DNA of 64,000 nt from Crotalaria pallida (Eukaryota > Streptophyta > Magnoliopsida > Fabales > Fabaceae). The notes beneath the pieces are model-generated. The model was not told where the DNA came from. It saw only the letters and a list, made by a program, of their open reading frames with translations, and made no database searches. A program made the translations under genes and the position numbers. This document shows positions 11,280 to 23,200 of this stretch, piece by piece. The DNA lies in assembly GCA_037953625.1 (NCBI GenBank), contig CM075656.1, positions 87,873,001 to 87,937,000 on the forward strand, written 5' to 3'. Positions within the stretch are counted from its first letter, which is position 1. Each line of letters begins with the position of its first letter.

Positions 11280-11720
11280 CAAATCAAAGGGACATAGTTC
11301 TGGAACCAAAAGATGCACCAGTTAAATTAGAATCAAAAGGGCACATAATTTTGGTACGGAACCAAAAGATGCACATGTTAAATGCACCTGTTAAATTAAA
11401 ATAAAAGGGACACATGATTTTGGTATGTATATTTAAATTCAAATCAAAAGATGCATTGTTGAATGCATCGTCGAACTTAATCATGTATGCATCATAAAAC
11501 TTGCAAGTTACATTGCTACTCCGTACATAATCAGACTTAATATACAGCACATATGCATCATAAGATTTGTGCATCATCAGACTTGCAATTTTCATTACTT
11601 CTTTGTGCATCATCAGACATAATATATATCAAGTATGCATCATAACACTTGCAAGTTTCATTACTTCTTCGTCTCTTTCTCAGACTTGCAAGTTCCACTA
11701 CTTCTCTGTCTCTTTTTCAT
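11280..11720. repeat. diverged short-period repeat tract
   Basis: The first half repeats a unit containing AAAAGATGCACC.GTTAAATTA and AAAAGGG.CACAT.ATTTTGGTA. The second half repeats ATGCATCATAA, CATCATCAGACTTGCAA and TTTCATTACTTCTT. Units are about 50-60 nt and imperfect. Short open frames here are by-products of the repetition. Confidence 0.6.
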
Positions 11721-11803
11721 TTTTAAACTTCAAAAGTCCTGTTAACACGATTATATTCCAACCACAAAGAATCACAGAATGGAGCTCTCTCAAAAAAAGT
11801 TGA

Positions 11804-13229
11804 GAGAATTGAGGATAATTAGATATACCACATATCTTTATTTATTTTCTTATCTCACAGAAAATGCTGCACCATGTTATGTTCTTATGAAATTCATAAA
11901 TACAATATGAAAATGAAAGAATCTGATTGGATACTGCAGGTTGATAACGGTACTGTTGTAGGTATTAATGATAGAACGGTATTGTTGGAAGTACTAATGA
12001 TGGAGAGGCAAATATTAAAAATCCCACGAGAATTGCTTATCAAACAATTGTAACCCATTTATTTTTTTTTTTATTTAAAAACAAGGCTTAAATACTTTTT
12101 ATTCACCTAAAATTTAGAAACTCTTGGTTTTAGTTGTTAAATTTTTTTTCGTTCATTTTGGTCCTTAAATAGTTTAAATTTTTGTTTTACTTCCTAGTGA
12201 TACGATTATTTATAAATACACACACATATCTATAAAACACATATCATAATAATTACTCATATGATTAATTATGATATTGATATATCATTCACATTGGCCA
12301 AAACCAAACTTTGGGACTGATAAGGACTAAAATTAACGAAAAAAAATAGAAACTAAAACTAAAATTCGTTATTTATCTACAATCAATTTGGTGCGAAAAA
12401 AACTTCAACAATAAATATGATGTTTCAAAAATGTGTTTTTTTTTTGTTTTTTATAATGAAAATGTGTCTTTTTATATAACGATAGTATGTCTAGATATAT
12501 ACACAATCATTATATAATAGAAAAATAAATTTGTGAGTTGCCAAAAAAATCTGTACGTTATTATCAAAATTTTAGTATACGATAACTATTTTAAATTTTT
12601 ATACGTATATATGCTCATAGATGGATATGAATATTCAGCCCTTTGCATGTTTGTTTAAGCTGAAGATTATGCTTTTAGTTTTTTTTTAATAATCATAAGT
12701 AGTTAGTGTGTTTATTTGTAAAACGGATTATAATTTTATATTATATTTTTGAAAAAAATAATCAAAAATATACAAACTCTCTCATAGTAGCCGGAGATTA
12801 TTTGTTGAAAATTTAATTTTTTAGACATGCAATTTTTTTATTCTACCTTCACCATTTGAACATATTAGCTTCTCACTTGTCACACCATATATACCATTTT
12901 TTATAATACTCAGTAAAAATAATCTTCTTTACACTATCCAAATAAAACAGATTAGCTTAAATTTATTTTTCAGCTAAAATACCCAAACAAAAACTTATTA
13001 TAATTTTAATAAATTATAGAAAAAATAATCATAACCTCATTTTACCAGTTATACCAAGTATAACACTTCTATCAATAGTCGAAGCAATAGTATCATAAAT
13101 AATTGTTGAGGATAATTAAATGTATATATATAAAATCTATTTTTCCCTTTATTTTATTACTCTCTTATCTCATAATGTTAGTAAAATTTTGAAAAATTAA
13201 CAAAAATAATTGAATAAGTTTTACATTGT
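11804..13229. other. AT-rich intergenic sequence with a possible decayed foldback
   Basis: 12085-12380 starts GGCTTAAATACTTTTTATTC and contains TTTTTTTCGTTCATTTTGGTCC, mirrored near 12330 by GGACTAAAATTAACGAAAAA. This may be an old foldback MITE of the type at 48858-49374. The rest shows nothing. Confidence 0.35.
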
Positions 13230-14260
13230 ATTTTTTTTTTAAGAAAGCAAAACTTGTATTAAAAGAACATAAGGGGCACTCGCCGATATACAATAATGGA
13301 CTACATCAAAGAGAATTAGTTACACCAAGAGATAAAAGATTAATAAACCACATTGAAAAATCAATGACAGAATTTTTAACCTTAACCCCTATCCATAACG
13401 GAGATCTAACTTGAATTAAGTCCATAACTTATATAAGTAGGCTACTTCCCTTGGAAGACCACTTCGTTACTCATTAGCCATAACGACCAAGCCAGGCCAC
13501 CACCAGCCCCAATAGTCTCCAGCACTTCGTGGATCTGGGATGATGACACATGCTATCTAATTGGATGAAGAAATCAAGACAGGAGTGGGGTAACACCGAG
13601 TAAATACCCAGCCAATTAAAAAAAGTCAATCCACATGTTCTTTGCAATGGGACAGTTAAGACTTAAGAAAAAGATGATCAATGTTATCATCTACCGAGTT
13701 ACAGCACACACACATGGTTGAGGCCCCATTTGCTAGCACATTTCTAACTTGCAGGCAATCCATTGTTGGCATGCAGTCTCTCCCTTGAACAAGCTTCCAC
13801 ATGAAACCATGCACACTTATTTTGGTAGAGATGAATCTGTTCAAGATAGATCTTACTAAGGTACAGTAACCTTCAAGAGCCCGAGAGCCAGGACCACCAA
13901 CCTGAACCAAGGACGCGACTTGTGTATATGCAGAAAGAAGCAGTAGTTATTTACCTTGAACTTGAAGGGAATAGGCCGGGTCTCTGCACTTGAGAACCAG
14001 ATTGACGCCGAAGAGCAACGTAACAAGCTAAGAAATCCACTCTTCTGAAATCAAAATTCTATCGATCCTGCTCATGGCCCTTCCCCCGGCTTGATGCCAA
14101 GTAAATTTCTTTCCAATGAGAGGAATTGAAGGTCAACTAAATTCAACTCAGTAATCCATTGATCAAACAGACAAGACTCAGTCCACCGCCGAGAGTTCCG
14201 TTCCTACTACCTCTTCTCTCCTCTAGGTACCTCACAAATTAAAGTTTAAGTCTCCCAAAG
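13230..14260 (-). mobile_element. LINE fragment with internal deletion
   Basis: This is a minus-strand L1-type element ending in a T run at 13231-13240. Near 14040-14100 it carries a decayed endonuclease piece resembling RIDRIL. It then passes to a zf-RVT part at 13656-13910 (HGFMWKLVQGRD, CVCCNSVDDNIDHLF). The reverse transcriptase that should separate them is missing, so it is internally deleted. It is broken by stops and is related to the fragment at 5112-8350. Confidence 0.7.
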
Positions 14261-14538
14261 GCCATCTCCAGGCTCAGGCCATCTCCAAGCTGAGCCTTTA
14301 GATTCCTCAAATCCCCTCCCATAGAGATAGAGTCTTCTTCTCCGCTAAGTTTTACATTGTTTTTCAAATCAACAATTAACCAACATAAATAATATTTAAT
14401 ACTACATATTTTCATAATCACCTAATTAGAAACAAGAGCAACTGGCATGGAAGGAGTTTTGGATAGATTTGGGGGATTTAGAAGTATTTAAAAATAACAA
14501 TGATAGAAGAGGGAAGATGAAGGAAAAAAAAGGATAGA

Positions 14539-14877
14539 ATGGCCAAGGAGGGATTGCACGAACCAAATGAAGCAAGTCAAAAACAGAATGATGGCGAAGA
14601 AGAGGAGATGGGTCCTGGTTATATGGCAAGTTCAGTAGAAGAGTCTGAACACACTGCACAAAATGAGCAAGACAAAGATATGGTGCTATATAATGGTGGA
14701 AGGGACACAGAGAATAGGACTATTGAAAGTGAGGCAAGGGAGATGTGGCAAATTGGAAGAGAGTTGGGTGCAACAACCAAAGGAAACAATATAGAATTAA
14801 TTCAGAGAATGATAGCAATGGAGGAGCGAGATAGGGAACAGAGAAAGAAGGGAGGGAGTCATAACAATCGTCAATGA
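14539..14877 (+). CDS. LINE ORF1 C-terminal remnant
   Basis: A 112-codon hydrophilic, Glu/Gln/Lys-rich frame whose TGA overlaps the ORF2 ATG (ATGA at 14874). Plant LINE ORF1 proteins usually carry a DUF4283-like domain and a CCHC knuckle; neither is visible here. It is therefore probably the C-terminal end of a truncated ORF1, with ATG 14539 only the first internal Met. The ATGA overlap suggests coupled translation of ORF2. Confidence 0.45.
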   Translation: MAKEGLHEPNEASQKQNDGEEEEMGPGYMASSVEESEHTAQNEQDKDMVLYNGGRDTENRTIESEAREMWQIGRELGATTKGNNIELIQRMIAMEERDREQRKKGGSHNNRQ

Positions 14878-17800
14878 AGGTGCTGACAATAAACATAAGA
14901 GGACTAGGAGGGAGATTGAAGAAGAAGACAATAAAAAACTTGGTTAAAAATAATCAGGTGGATTTTATTTGCATTCAGGAAACAAAGTTGGAAACAGTTG
15001 ATAGAAAATGTTGTGAAATACTCTGGGGAGGAGAAAACTTTGAGTGGGCTTTCATCCCATCAGATGGCAGATCCGGAGGACTCATAAGTATATGGAGGAA
15101 GGAGACCTTTTCTATGCTTAACATACAAACAGGCAGGGACTTCATTCTGGTACAAGGGAAGGCAGTAAGTAATTTTGTTAATCTAAATATTTTAAACCTT
15201 TATTGTCCTTGTGATTTAGCAAGAAAGCGAATTTGCTGGGAAGAAATTAGGAGTGTTAGACAAATTTTAGGACAGGGATGTTGGTGTTTAGCTAGTGATT
15301 TCAATTGTGTAAGGAATCACTCTGAAAGAAGGGGAACAGTAGTAGCAGAAGAAAAGAGGGAATGGAATGAGTTTAATCAATTCATTGATGAAATGGAACT
15401 GGTAGACTTACCTTTAACAGGAAGGAAATTTACGTGGTATAAACCAAATGGGAATGCCAGAAGTAGGATTGATAGAATTTTGGTCAGCCAAGAGTGGATT
15501 CAGGTTTGGGGAAATGTTCTGCAGGTTGCATTAAAGAGAGATTATTCTGACCATTGTCCGCTTTTGCTGAAAAAGGATATTAGAGACTGGGGTCCAAAAC
15601 CGTTCAGAACTTTAAATTGCTGGATGCTAGAACCAGGTTTCGAAAGTTTTGTTAAGCAAGAATGGGAAAGATTGAATTTTCAAGGATGGGGGGCATTCGT
15701 ACTAAAAGAAAAACTGAAAAAATTGAAAGATAGTTTGAAGGAGTGGAATAAAAACTCTTTTGGCAAACTGGACCTTCAGATAGCAGAAGAGATTGACAAA
15801 GTAAATGGGTTGGATTTGATTTCTGATTATCGGGACCTGGAGGAGGATGAAAGGAATCAAAGAAGAAGGGCAAATGATGAGATGTGGAGAATGTCTAAAT
15901 TAAAGGAAAGTATTCTGATGCAGAAGTCTAGATTAAAATGGATAAAAGAAGGAGATTCAAATTCAAGATTTTTTCATGCTACAATAAATAGGAATAGGAA
16001 GAGAAATGGGATGACAGGGCTAAAAATAAGGGGAAAATTCTTGGAAGACCCTATTGAAATAAAAAATTATGTAAAAGGGTTTTTCGAGCAACGATTCAAG
16101 GAGGAACAGTGGAATAGGCCGGTGCTTGATGGAATAAATTTTAATTTTATATCACAATCAGATAAGGAAATGTTGACGGCAGAGTTTTTGGAAGAAGAAA
16201 TAAAAGAGGCTGTATGGAATTGTGATGGCGATAAAAGTCCAGGACCGGATGGGTTTAATTTTAATTTCATTAAGAAGTTCTGGATGATCATGAAGGGTGA
16301 TATTTGTAAGATGGTTAAGGAGTTTCATGCTAATGGAAAATTCCCTAAAGGAAGTAATGCTTCTTTCATTGTGCTAATACCAAAGATTGATAATCCATCT
16401 GGTCTTGGGGATTTTAGACCCATATCCTTAATTGGATGCATGTATAAGATTATTGCAAAGCTGTTAGCCGGGAGAATGAAGAAGGTGATCACATCATTAA
16501 TATCATAAGAACAATCAGCTTTCGTCGGGACAAGGTATATACTTGATGGAGTGGTCATAGCCAATGAGGTAATTGATGAGGCAAAAAACAAGAGACAACC
16601 CTGTGCTATTTTAAAGGTTGATTTTGAGAAAGCTTATGACTCAGTGAGTTGGAGCTTCCTTGACTATATGCTAAATAGGATGGGTTTCTGTTCAAAATGG
16701 AGAGGTTGGATCAGGAGTTGCTAACAATCGGCTTCGGTATCAGTTTTGGTAAATGGAAGTCCGGGAGGAGAATTTAGCTTGGAGAGAGGATTTAGGCAGG
16801 GAGATCCAATGGCTCCATTCCTGTTCTTAATTGTTGCAGAAGGATTAAGTGGACTTATGAGGAGTGCAGTGGAAAAAAATCTATTTAAAGGTTTCAAGGT
16901 AGGAAGAAACAGGTTGGAGATTTCCCATTTACAATATGCTGACGATACTCTAATAATAGGACAGGCTTCCGAAGGCAATATAAAGGTTGTTAAAAGCATT
17001 TTGAGATGGTTTGAATTGGTTTCCGGTTTAAAGGTGAATTATCATAAGAGCAGTATCATTGGAGTAAGGGTTGAGAATGAGGTTTTAATTCGTTTGGCGG
17101 ATATCTTAAATTGTAAAGTGGGACACGTACCTTTCAAGTATCTTGGCATTCCTCTTGGTGCTAATCCTGGAAGATCTTCTACCTGGAATCCAGTTATCCA
17201 ATCCTTGCAATCTAGGTTGACCTCCTGGAAACACAGAAATCTATCCTTTGGCGGGCGACTGACTCTCCTAAAATCGGTACTCTCTTCCTTACCTTTGTAT
17301 TTTTTATCCTTTTTTAAAGCACCTAAATCTATTATTAAAAATATTACTAGTATCCAGAGAAACTTTCTGTGGGGGGGGGGGAGATTTATCAAAAAGAAAA
17401 GTGAGTTGGGTAAAGTGGGAAATTGTGTGCAAAACAAAAGAGAGTGGAGGGTTACTAGTGAGAAATATAGAATTTTTTAACTTAGCACTACTAGGAAAAT
17501 GGAGATAGAGGTTGTTGATGAATAGAGAGTCATTTTGGTGTAGGGTGGTTAGATCAAAATATGGGGAAGAGGTATGCGGTGTAGGATGTGTACAATGGGA
17601 GGAGACCTTTAGGAGGGGGTCTAGGTGGTGGAGAAATTTGGGCAAGTTAGGCCCAAGAGTGGGGGGGGGGGGCGAAAATTGGATAAAGGAAGGAATGGAG
17701 AGGGTGTTAGGAGATGGGAGTGAGATTAGATTTTGGGAGGAGAAATGGAGGGAGGGAGAGGAGTTAAAAACAATGTACCCAAGACTGTACCTATTATCAT

Positions 17801-18570
17801 TAAAGAAGGATGAAACTATTAGAGAGATGGGGGAATGGAGGGAGGGATCTTGGGAGTGGAAACTAGAGTGGAGAAGGGGGTTGTTCCAATGGGAAAATGA
17901 AAGTGCATCTGATTTATGCAGGTACATAGAGAATTTGCACCCAAAACAGGAGGAAAAAGACACATGGAGGTGGAGATTCGACTCAGGAGGATATTCAGTT
18001 CAGAGTGCATATCAGGCTATACAACAGGAGCAGGTCCAAGGAGGTGACGAATTTTACAGGAAATTTTGGGCAAATTTGGTGCCATCAAAGGTACAAGGTT
18101 TCGCTTGGAAGGCAATATGGAATGGAATCCCGACTAAGACAAATCTACAAAGAAGAAGGATCATTGCAGAGGAGGAAGATACAAAGTGTGTTTTTTGCGA
18201 TGAAGAGGAAGAGTCAGTAAGTCATCTACTTTTTAGTTGCAGATTATCATATCAAATTTGGCAAAAATGCTATGGATGGTTTAATTTGGAGAGCACTTTA
18301 ATAAATGAAGGAAAACTGCATTTTTTAAATCACTTGGGCATGATCCATTTGAAAAAGAAAAGCAAGAAAATATGGGTATCTTTCTGGTTTGTGATCTTGT
18401 GGGGAATATGGTTAGCAAGAAATAAGTGTCTGTTTGAACATGAATTAATTGATTCTGAGTGGATAGCACATGGCATAAAATTGTTGTTCTGGAGAATTAT
18501 CAAAACAAAGGAAGACATGAGTCGTTATTCGTTTGAGGATTGGCTACGTAATCCTAAGATGTGCATTTAA
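14874..18570 (+). pseudogene. LINE ORF2: endonuclease / reverse transcriptase / zf-RVT, broken
   Basis: The N-terminus (14874-15590) is a complete-looking APE-type endonuclease: INIRGLG, IQETKLE, ASDFN, RIDRIL and YSDHCP. The reverse transcriptase follows, with DFRPISLIGCMYKIIAK, DFEKAYDS near 16620 and the catalytic YADD near 16938. The C-terminus (from 17950) has zf-RVT, with CVFCDEEEESVSHLLFSC, and FWFVILWGIWLARNKC. Breaks are TAA at 16506, TAA at 16722 and a +1 frameshift between the G run at 17371-17381 and about 17400. A second G run lies at 17661-17672. The element cannot make a full ORF2 protein. Confidence 0.9.
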
Positions 18571-18834
18571 ACAGGACCAAATATGCTCGCAGGCACTAGA
18601 CGGGTTTTTTCTTTTGAAAACGAATTGAGCAGCTTGTATCCTTTTATGCGTTGGGTCTGATGTTGTAGGTTTTTTAGTTTTGCTTTTACTGTGGTTATCA
18701 AATACCTGTGTCACAAAATAACTATACAGGTGCTCGTGATACTTTTGTAAGCTTTGTATCAGAGTATGTCTTATACTCTGGTCTTTTCTTTTGAGTTATA
18801 TTAAGTTGCTTTTTTGCTGATAAAAAAAAAAAAA

Positions 18835-20076
18835 GATATATTAGTACGCAATTTTGAATTTGTTATTCACTATTTTAATTTCAATTTCATATAAATTTTT
18901 AATGGTTTTTTTATTAATTAACTTTTTTAGATGGAGGAAGTATTATGTTTTTCATTTAAAACAATATATAAAGGAGCCAAGAAGGCCATGCATTTCTATC
19001 TCTTTGATTTATTCTCTTCTTATCTTCAGTCTTTTCTATATATATAATAATAATAACAACTACTGTAATACACTTTAACCAATTACATTTACACTTTTGT
19101 CCTTTAACCAATTTCATTTATCAATCAATCCAGACTTTTACCCCTACGTATATGATGCATCTAATAAATCAAAGGACTTATATTTTTATTTTTTTAAGAC
19201 ATCCTAACCACTTTGAGATGTTTATCCTTAACCCTAAAGACTGAAATTAAAAAAACTCTTTTTTTTGGATAATATCCTATATCTCATAATTACATTGCAA
19301 CTCTTGATATTTGTGCAACAATTTTTAACATTGAAGTTTCATATATAATATGTTTTAAAGTTATACATGGGTTTTAAAAAATATTAAATAATGTAAGAAT
19401 TTTGTTTATTTCGACTATAATGTCTGTCCAAAATTTGGAGTTCATCAAATTTTTTCCATTATGTGGCATCATCGATATTTTATATATATACATGGGTTTT
19501 ATATAGAGACACACGAGACAACAGTGAAAGACTTCCAAATTCATATAGTGATGAATTTGTTTAAACAATTGTGTTATTTTTAGATGGCTTATAAGCTAAT
19601 ATTATCTAACAATTAGCTAATAGTGTTTCGCTCTTATTTAATTTTATAAATTTGGGCCTAGCCTATAATGTAATTTAGGCCAAATAGATCGAGCTGGGTC
19701 TATCAAACCAGTTGCAAACGCTAATAATGGTAGTATATTTTTTTTTAAGAATTTTTTTTAACTTCAACTTTTGGAGATGGAGTAAGCATCTTAAAGTGGT
19801 TAAGATTTTATTAAAAAAATAAAAGCATAATTTCTTTTATTTATTAAATATATCATTTTTCATAAATTCTAACCACTTTTGGGATATTTATTCAGGAAAT
19901 CTATTTTTTAAATGCTAAAGGGGTAAATTAATATTTGTCTCACTAAGAATCAATTTATTCCCACTTTGTTTCCATTTGATTGATGTTGTGCCAAAACGAC
20001 ACTTTATTTCTGCCTTCTATATTAAGGTGGGAGTATATTGAAGGTAACTAAGCAAAACCCATATTCACTTATAACC
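18835..20076. other. intergenic sequence with a foldback element
   Basis: 19179-19226 (TATTTTTATTTTTTTAAGACATCCTAACCACTTTGAGATG) is mirrored at about 19775-19826 (CATCTTAAAGTGGTTAAGAT, then A-rich). This indicates a MITE of about 650 bp upstream of gene B. CTAACCACTTT recurs near 19868. No gene seen. Confidence 0.45.
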
Positions 20077-20207
20077 TTATGGCTCTGCTAGTCTTATAAC
20101 CTTTCATATATTATAATTTACCAAACCTTCCTTCTTTATTACGTGTTGGTTCATATAGCCATGCATAAAACACACATACACAACATATAATATAATAACA
20201 TAAATCA
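20077..20207 (+). promoter_or_regulatory. 5' flank of gene B
   Basis: Shares CTTATGGCTCTGC, CTAGTCTTATAACCTTTCAT and AATTTACCAAACCTTCCTTC with the flank of gene A, so promoter and gene were duplicated together. The strong TATATAA of gene A is not kept; TCATATAGCC or GCATAAAAC at about 20151-20171 would have to replace it. Confidence 0.5.
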
Positions 20208-23200
20208 ATGGGTGCCACGTACAGTAAGACTCGAACTAACCTTTTCAATGATTGCACTTCTTTTGAAACCGAGGGGAATTCAGTTGCCGTAGTACGCTGG
20301 GGAAAGTCTTTGGAGGTTTGGTTGCTCGATTTCGAAGAAGAAAAAGGCAGGAGAGGTGTGGTTTACCAAATAGGTGATCAAAAGAAAGAGCCTACTAGTT
20401 ATACTGTTATCATGCTGCAACTCCCGCAAGACAAGAACAATGGTTCTAAGACGATGATGGGTTTCATGATTGGCGACAGATTAAAACAAGATATTGGGTT
20501 ATATGTATCAGTCAATTCCACCACCGCACGTGATGGTCTGCGTGGAAAGATAGAAAAAATGGGACCTCATAACGCGAAAAAGTCCTATACAAGAAGGACT
20601 AAAGAATATCAGATGATAGAGACTACTATTGTTACACATAGTCCTTCATCCTACTGCAGTAGTTTTTTTGTTCTTGAGATGAAGAAAAAACTTAACAGTG
20701 ATGATGCTTACATGGTGGTGACTTTGGCACACTATTTTGTCACCGAATTCGCTGGTTTTTCTCTTATGGCCAAATTTCATCAAAAAGAAGGTAATACAAA
20801 TCACCTTTTTTTTTTTTAATTTTCCTTTTTTGCAATATCATCCTACCTAGGTAGTGCTGGCAAAATAAAATAAAAGATGAGACTGTGAAATAAAAGATGT
20901 TTTTCTGCACCAAGGTGAGACACTGAAGGTAGATGCCTTTCTTTTGGATAAAGAGAGAGTGAAATAAAAGAAAGGAAAAAGTTATGTTTATTTCTTTTCT
21001 TTCCTCAAAAACATTTTTGTGTCCCTAGTACAAATAATAATAATTTTTTCCATGGTGTACTGTCACAACAATATATTTATGCATCACATTCTAACCTTGC
21101 TTTTTTAAATAAGAAAAACATTGGAGGTTTGATACCCAAATATAAAACTTTTTTTTTTTTTTTTAATGATTCACAGAAACTATTGATTTTGAAGAGGATG
21201 GTCCTATCAAGCATCCTCGTGATGATCTGAGTAAGGTTATTAAGCATACTTGGAATACCGGTGTGTGGTCACCTTCTGCTTGTTCGCACTGTAATGGAGC
21301 AAAGCAAACCAATAATGCCAAAACTATGATTTCCCGTTCATCCTTGAAGACTACTACATCTCATAACGATAACAAGAATGTTACTTCAATAATCTCTCAG
21401 CAACTATATTATCATCAAGGTAAAAAAGTATTTGTTAAATATTGATTTCATACAGCCTTAATTAAGTTTATGTTCACCTAAATAGGTACCACAAGCTAAG
21501 ATTTGAAGGCTAAACTGATCATTTGGTCTCTTACCTTATTTTTTAATTTCAATTTGATCTCTTACCTTTATTTGGTATCAATTTGATCCCTTATATACGT
21601 TTTAAATTGTTAACATCGTTAGTCCCGACCGGTAGTCTTCTTTGTTAATTCGAAATCGTTTTCCTTCTAATCAATCTGGTGAATAGCTAAGCTCCAACTC
21701 ACGTTTTTGTCTCTTCAATTTGTGTCCTAACAGAGGAAACATTTCCCTTCAAAAAGCTATGAATGAGTTTTTGAAACAATCTCTCTCTCCCTTGAGAAGA
21801 ATTAGAAAAGAAGGTGAAACGTAAGGTCAAAAACGACAGCATTTTGGGGCACAAATTATGTGGACACGGAGAGGCACACGTTTTCACAATCATGTGTATA
21901 ATTAATGGCCACATAAGATCAAAATTGACAGTGTTAACATCAACTGACGGTTGGGACTAACGGTGTTAATGATTTGAAACGTAAGACCAAATTAATACCA
22001 AATGAAGGTAAGGGACCAAACTGAACTAAAAAAATAAGATAAGGAACCAAATTAGCCGTTTAAGCTTTTTTTTTTCCTTATGGTATCAATATTATTCACA
22101 ATTCCAAAATACTTGTTTGAGGTCTTTATATTCAAATGCATTTATTATTTGTTGAGATGACTAACAAAATTAAGATATTAATGTGTATACATTTATTATG
22201 TAAAGTTTTTTACATCATCAATTTATTATTTATCATTCATGTATTTATGATCATTAAATTTTAGATAAAAATAATACAAATAAATGATGAATGATAAAGT
22301 GATGGTGTAATTTTGCACTATTAATTAATACAACATATATTTTCTCAAAAAGTACTTTCATAAATCTACCATTTTAAACATATTTACCTACTATGCCACA
22401 TTCATATTTTTCTAATGATATTTTAATATAAATAATTCATTAATCATAGTTCAATACAAAAAGATTCTAAGAATAATGTTAAAAATTTCATTAAATGTAA
22501 CATATCACTAAGAATTTTTAAGAGGATTTTTTTTTTTTTTAGAATTCATTCAATGTGACAAATATATTAGGAAGATTCTCATCCTTATATTATTTGTTAG
22601 GATGATACTCCGTATATTGTTATTTTAGAATTTAACTTTGTCTAATATGTTGGTAAAAAAATTAAAAAGTTAAAGAAAACAACAATTAATGCAATTCATT
22701 AATTACAAATAAAAACTATACATATTTTTATCATTACTTTCTTTTATTATTAATGAATCACATATTTTTTTTCTAAAAATTTAGTATGTTGTGTCTTTTC
22801 TTAATTTAGTTGGTGGCTGCAGGGACACTTATCAGGATTTTCCCCTCCCCATGTCATGGGTTCTAGTCTCAGACCTCTCATGTAAACCAAAAAAAAAATT
22901 ATAGATATAATATATTATTTTTAAAATATTTGACTTTTTTTTGATAATTTTGATTTATTATTTATAATTCAATTAGAGACAAAATTTTTTGTATTTTTTA
23001 CCAAAATAATGGGATGAGAAGAATATTAATTATTAGTATAATTTTACAAGGGTGGCCGCGCCGTTTAAATCTTCAAATTGAAAAGTGAACTAGCTGATGA
23101 ATTTTTATTTTGGACTTTTTTACATGATGTGTTTCTTTGTCCAAAATAATAACTATAGAAATATTTTTGAGAAAATATCAAATATTAACATTTCTAGAGT

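Larger units (their letters stand above)
14440..18834 (+). mobile_element. L1-type LINE, nearly complete
   Basis: A non-LTR retrotransposon with a short ORF1 remnant, a long ORF2 (endonuclease, reverse transcriptase, zf-RVT), a 3' UTR and an A run at 18822-18834. The 5' boundary is uncertain, and ORF1 is much shorter than usual, so the element is probably 5' truncated. I could not find a convincing target duplication. Confidence 0.82.
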
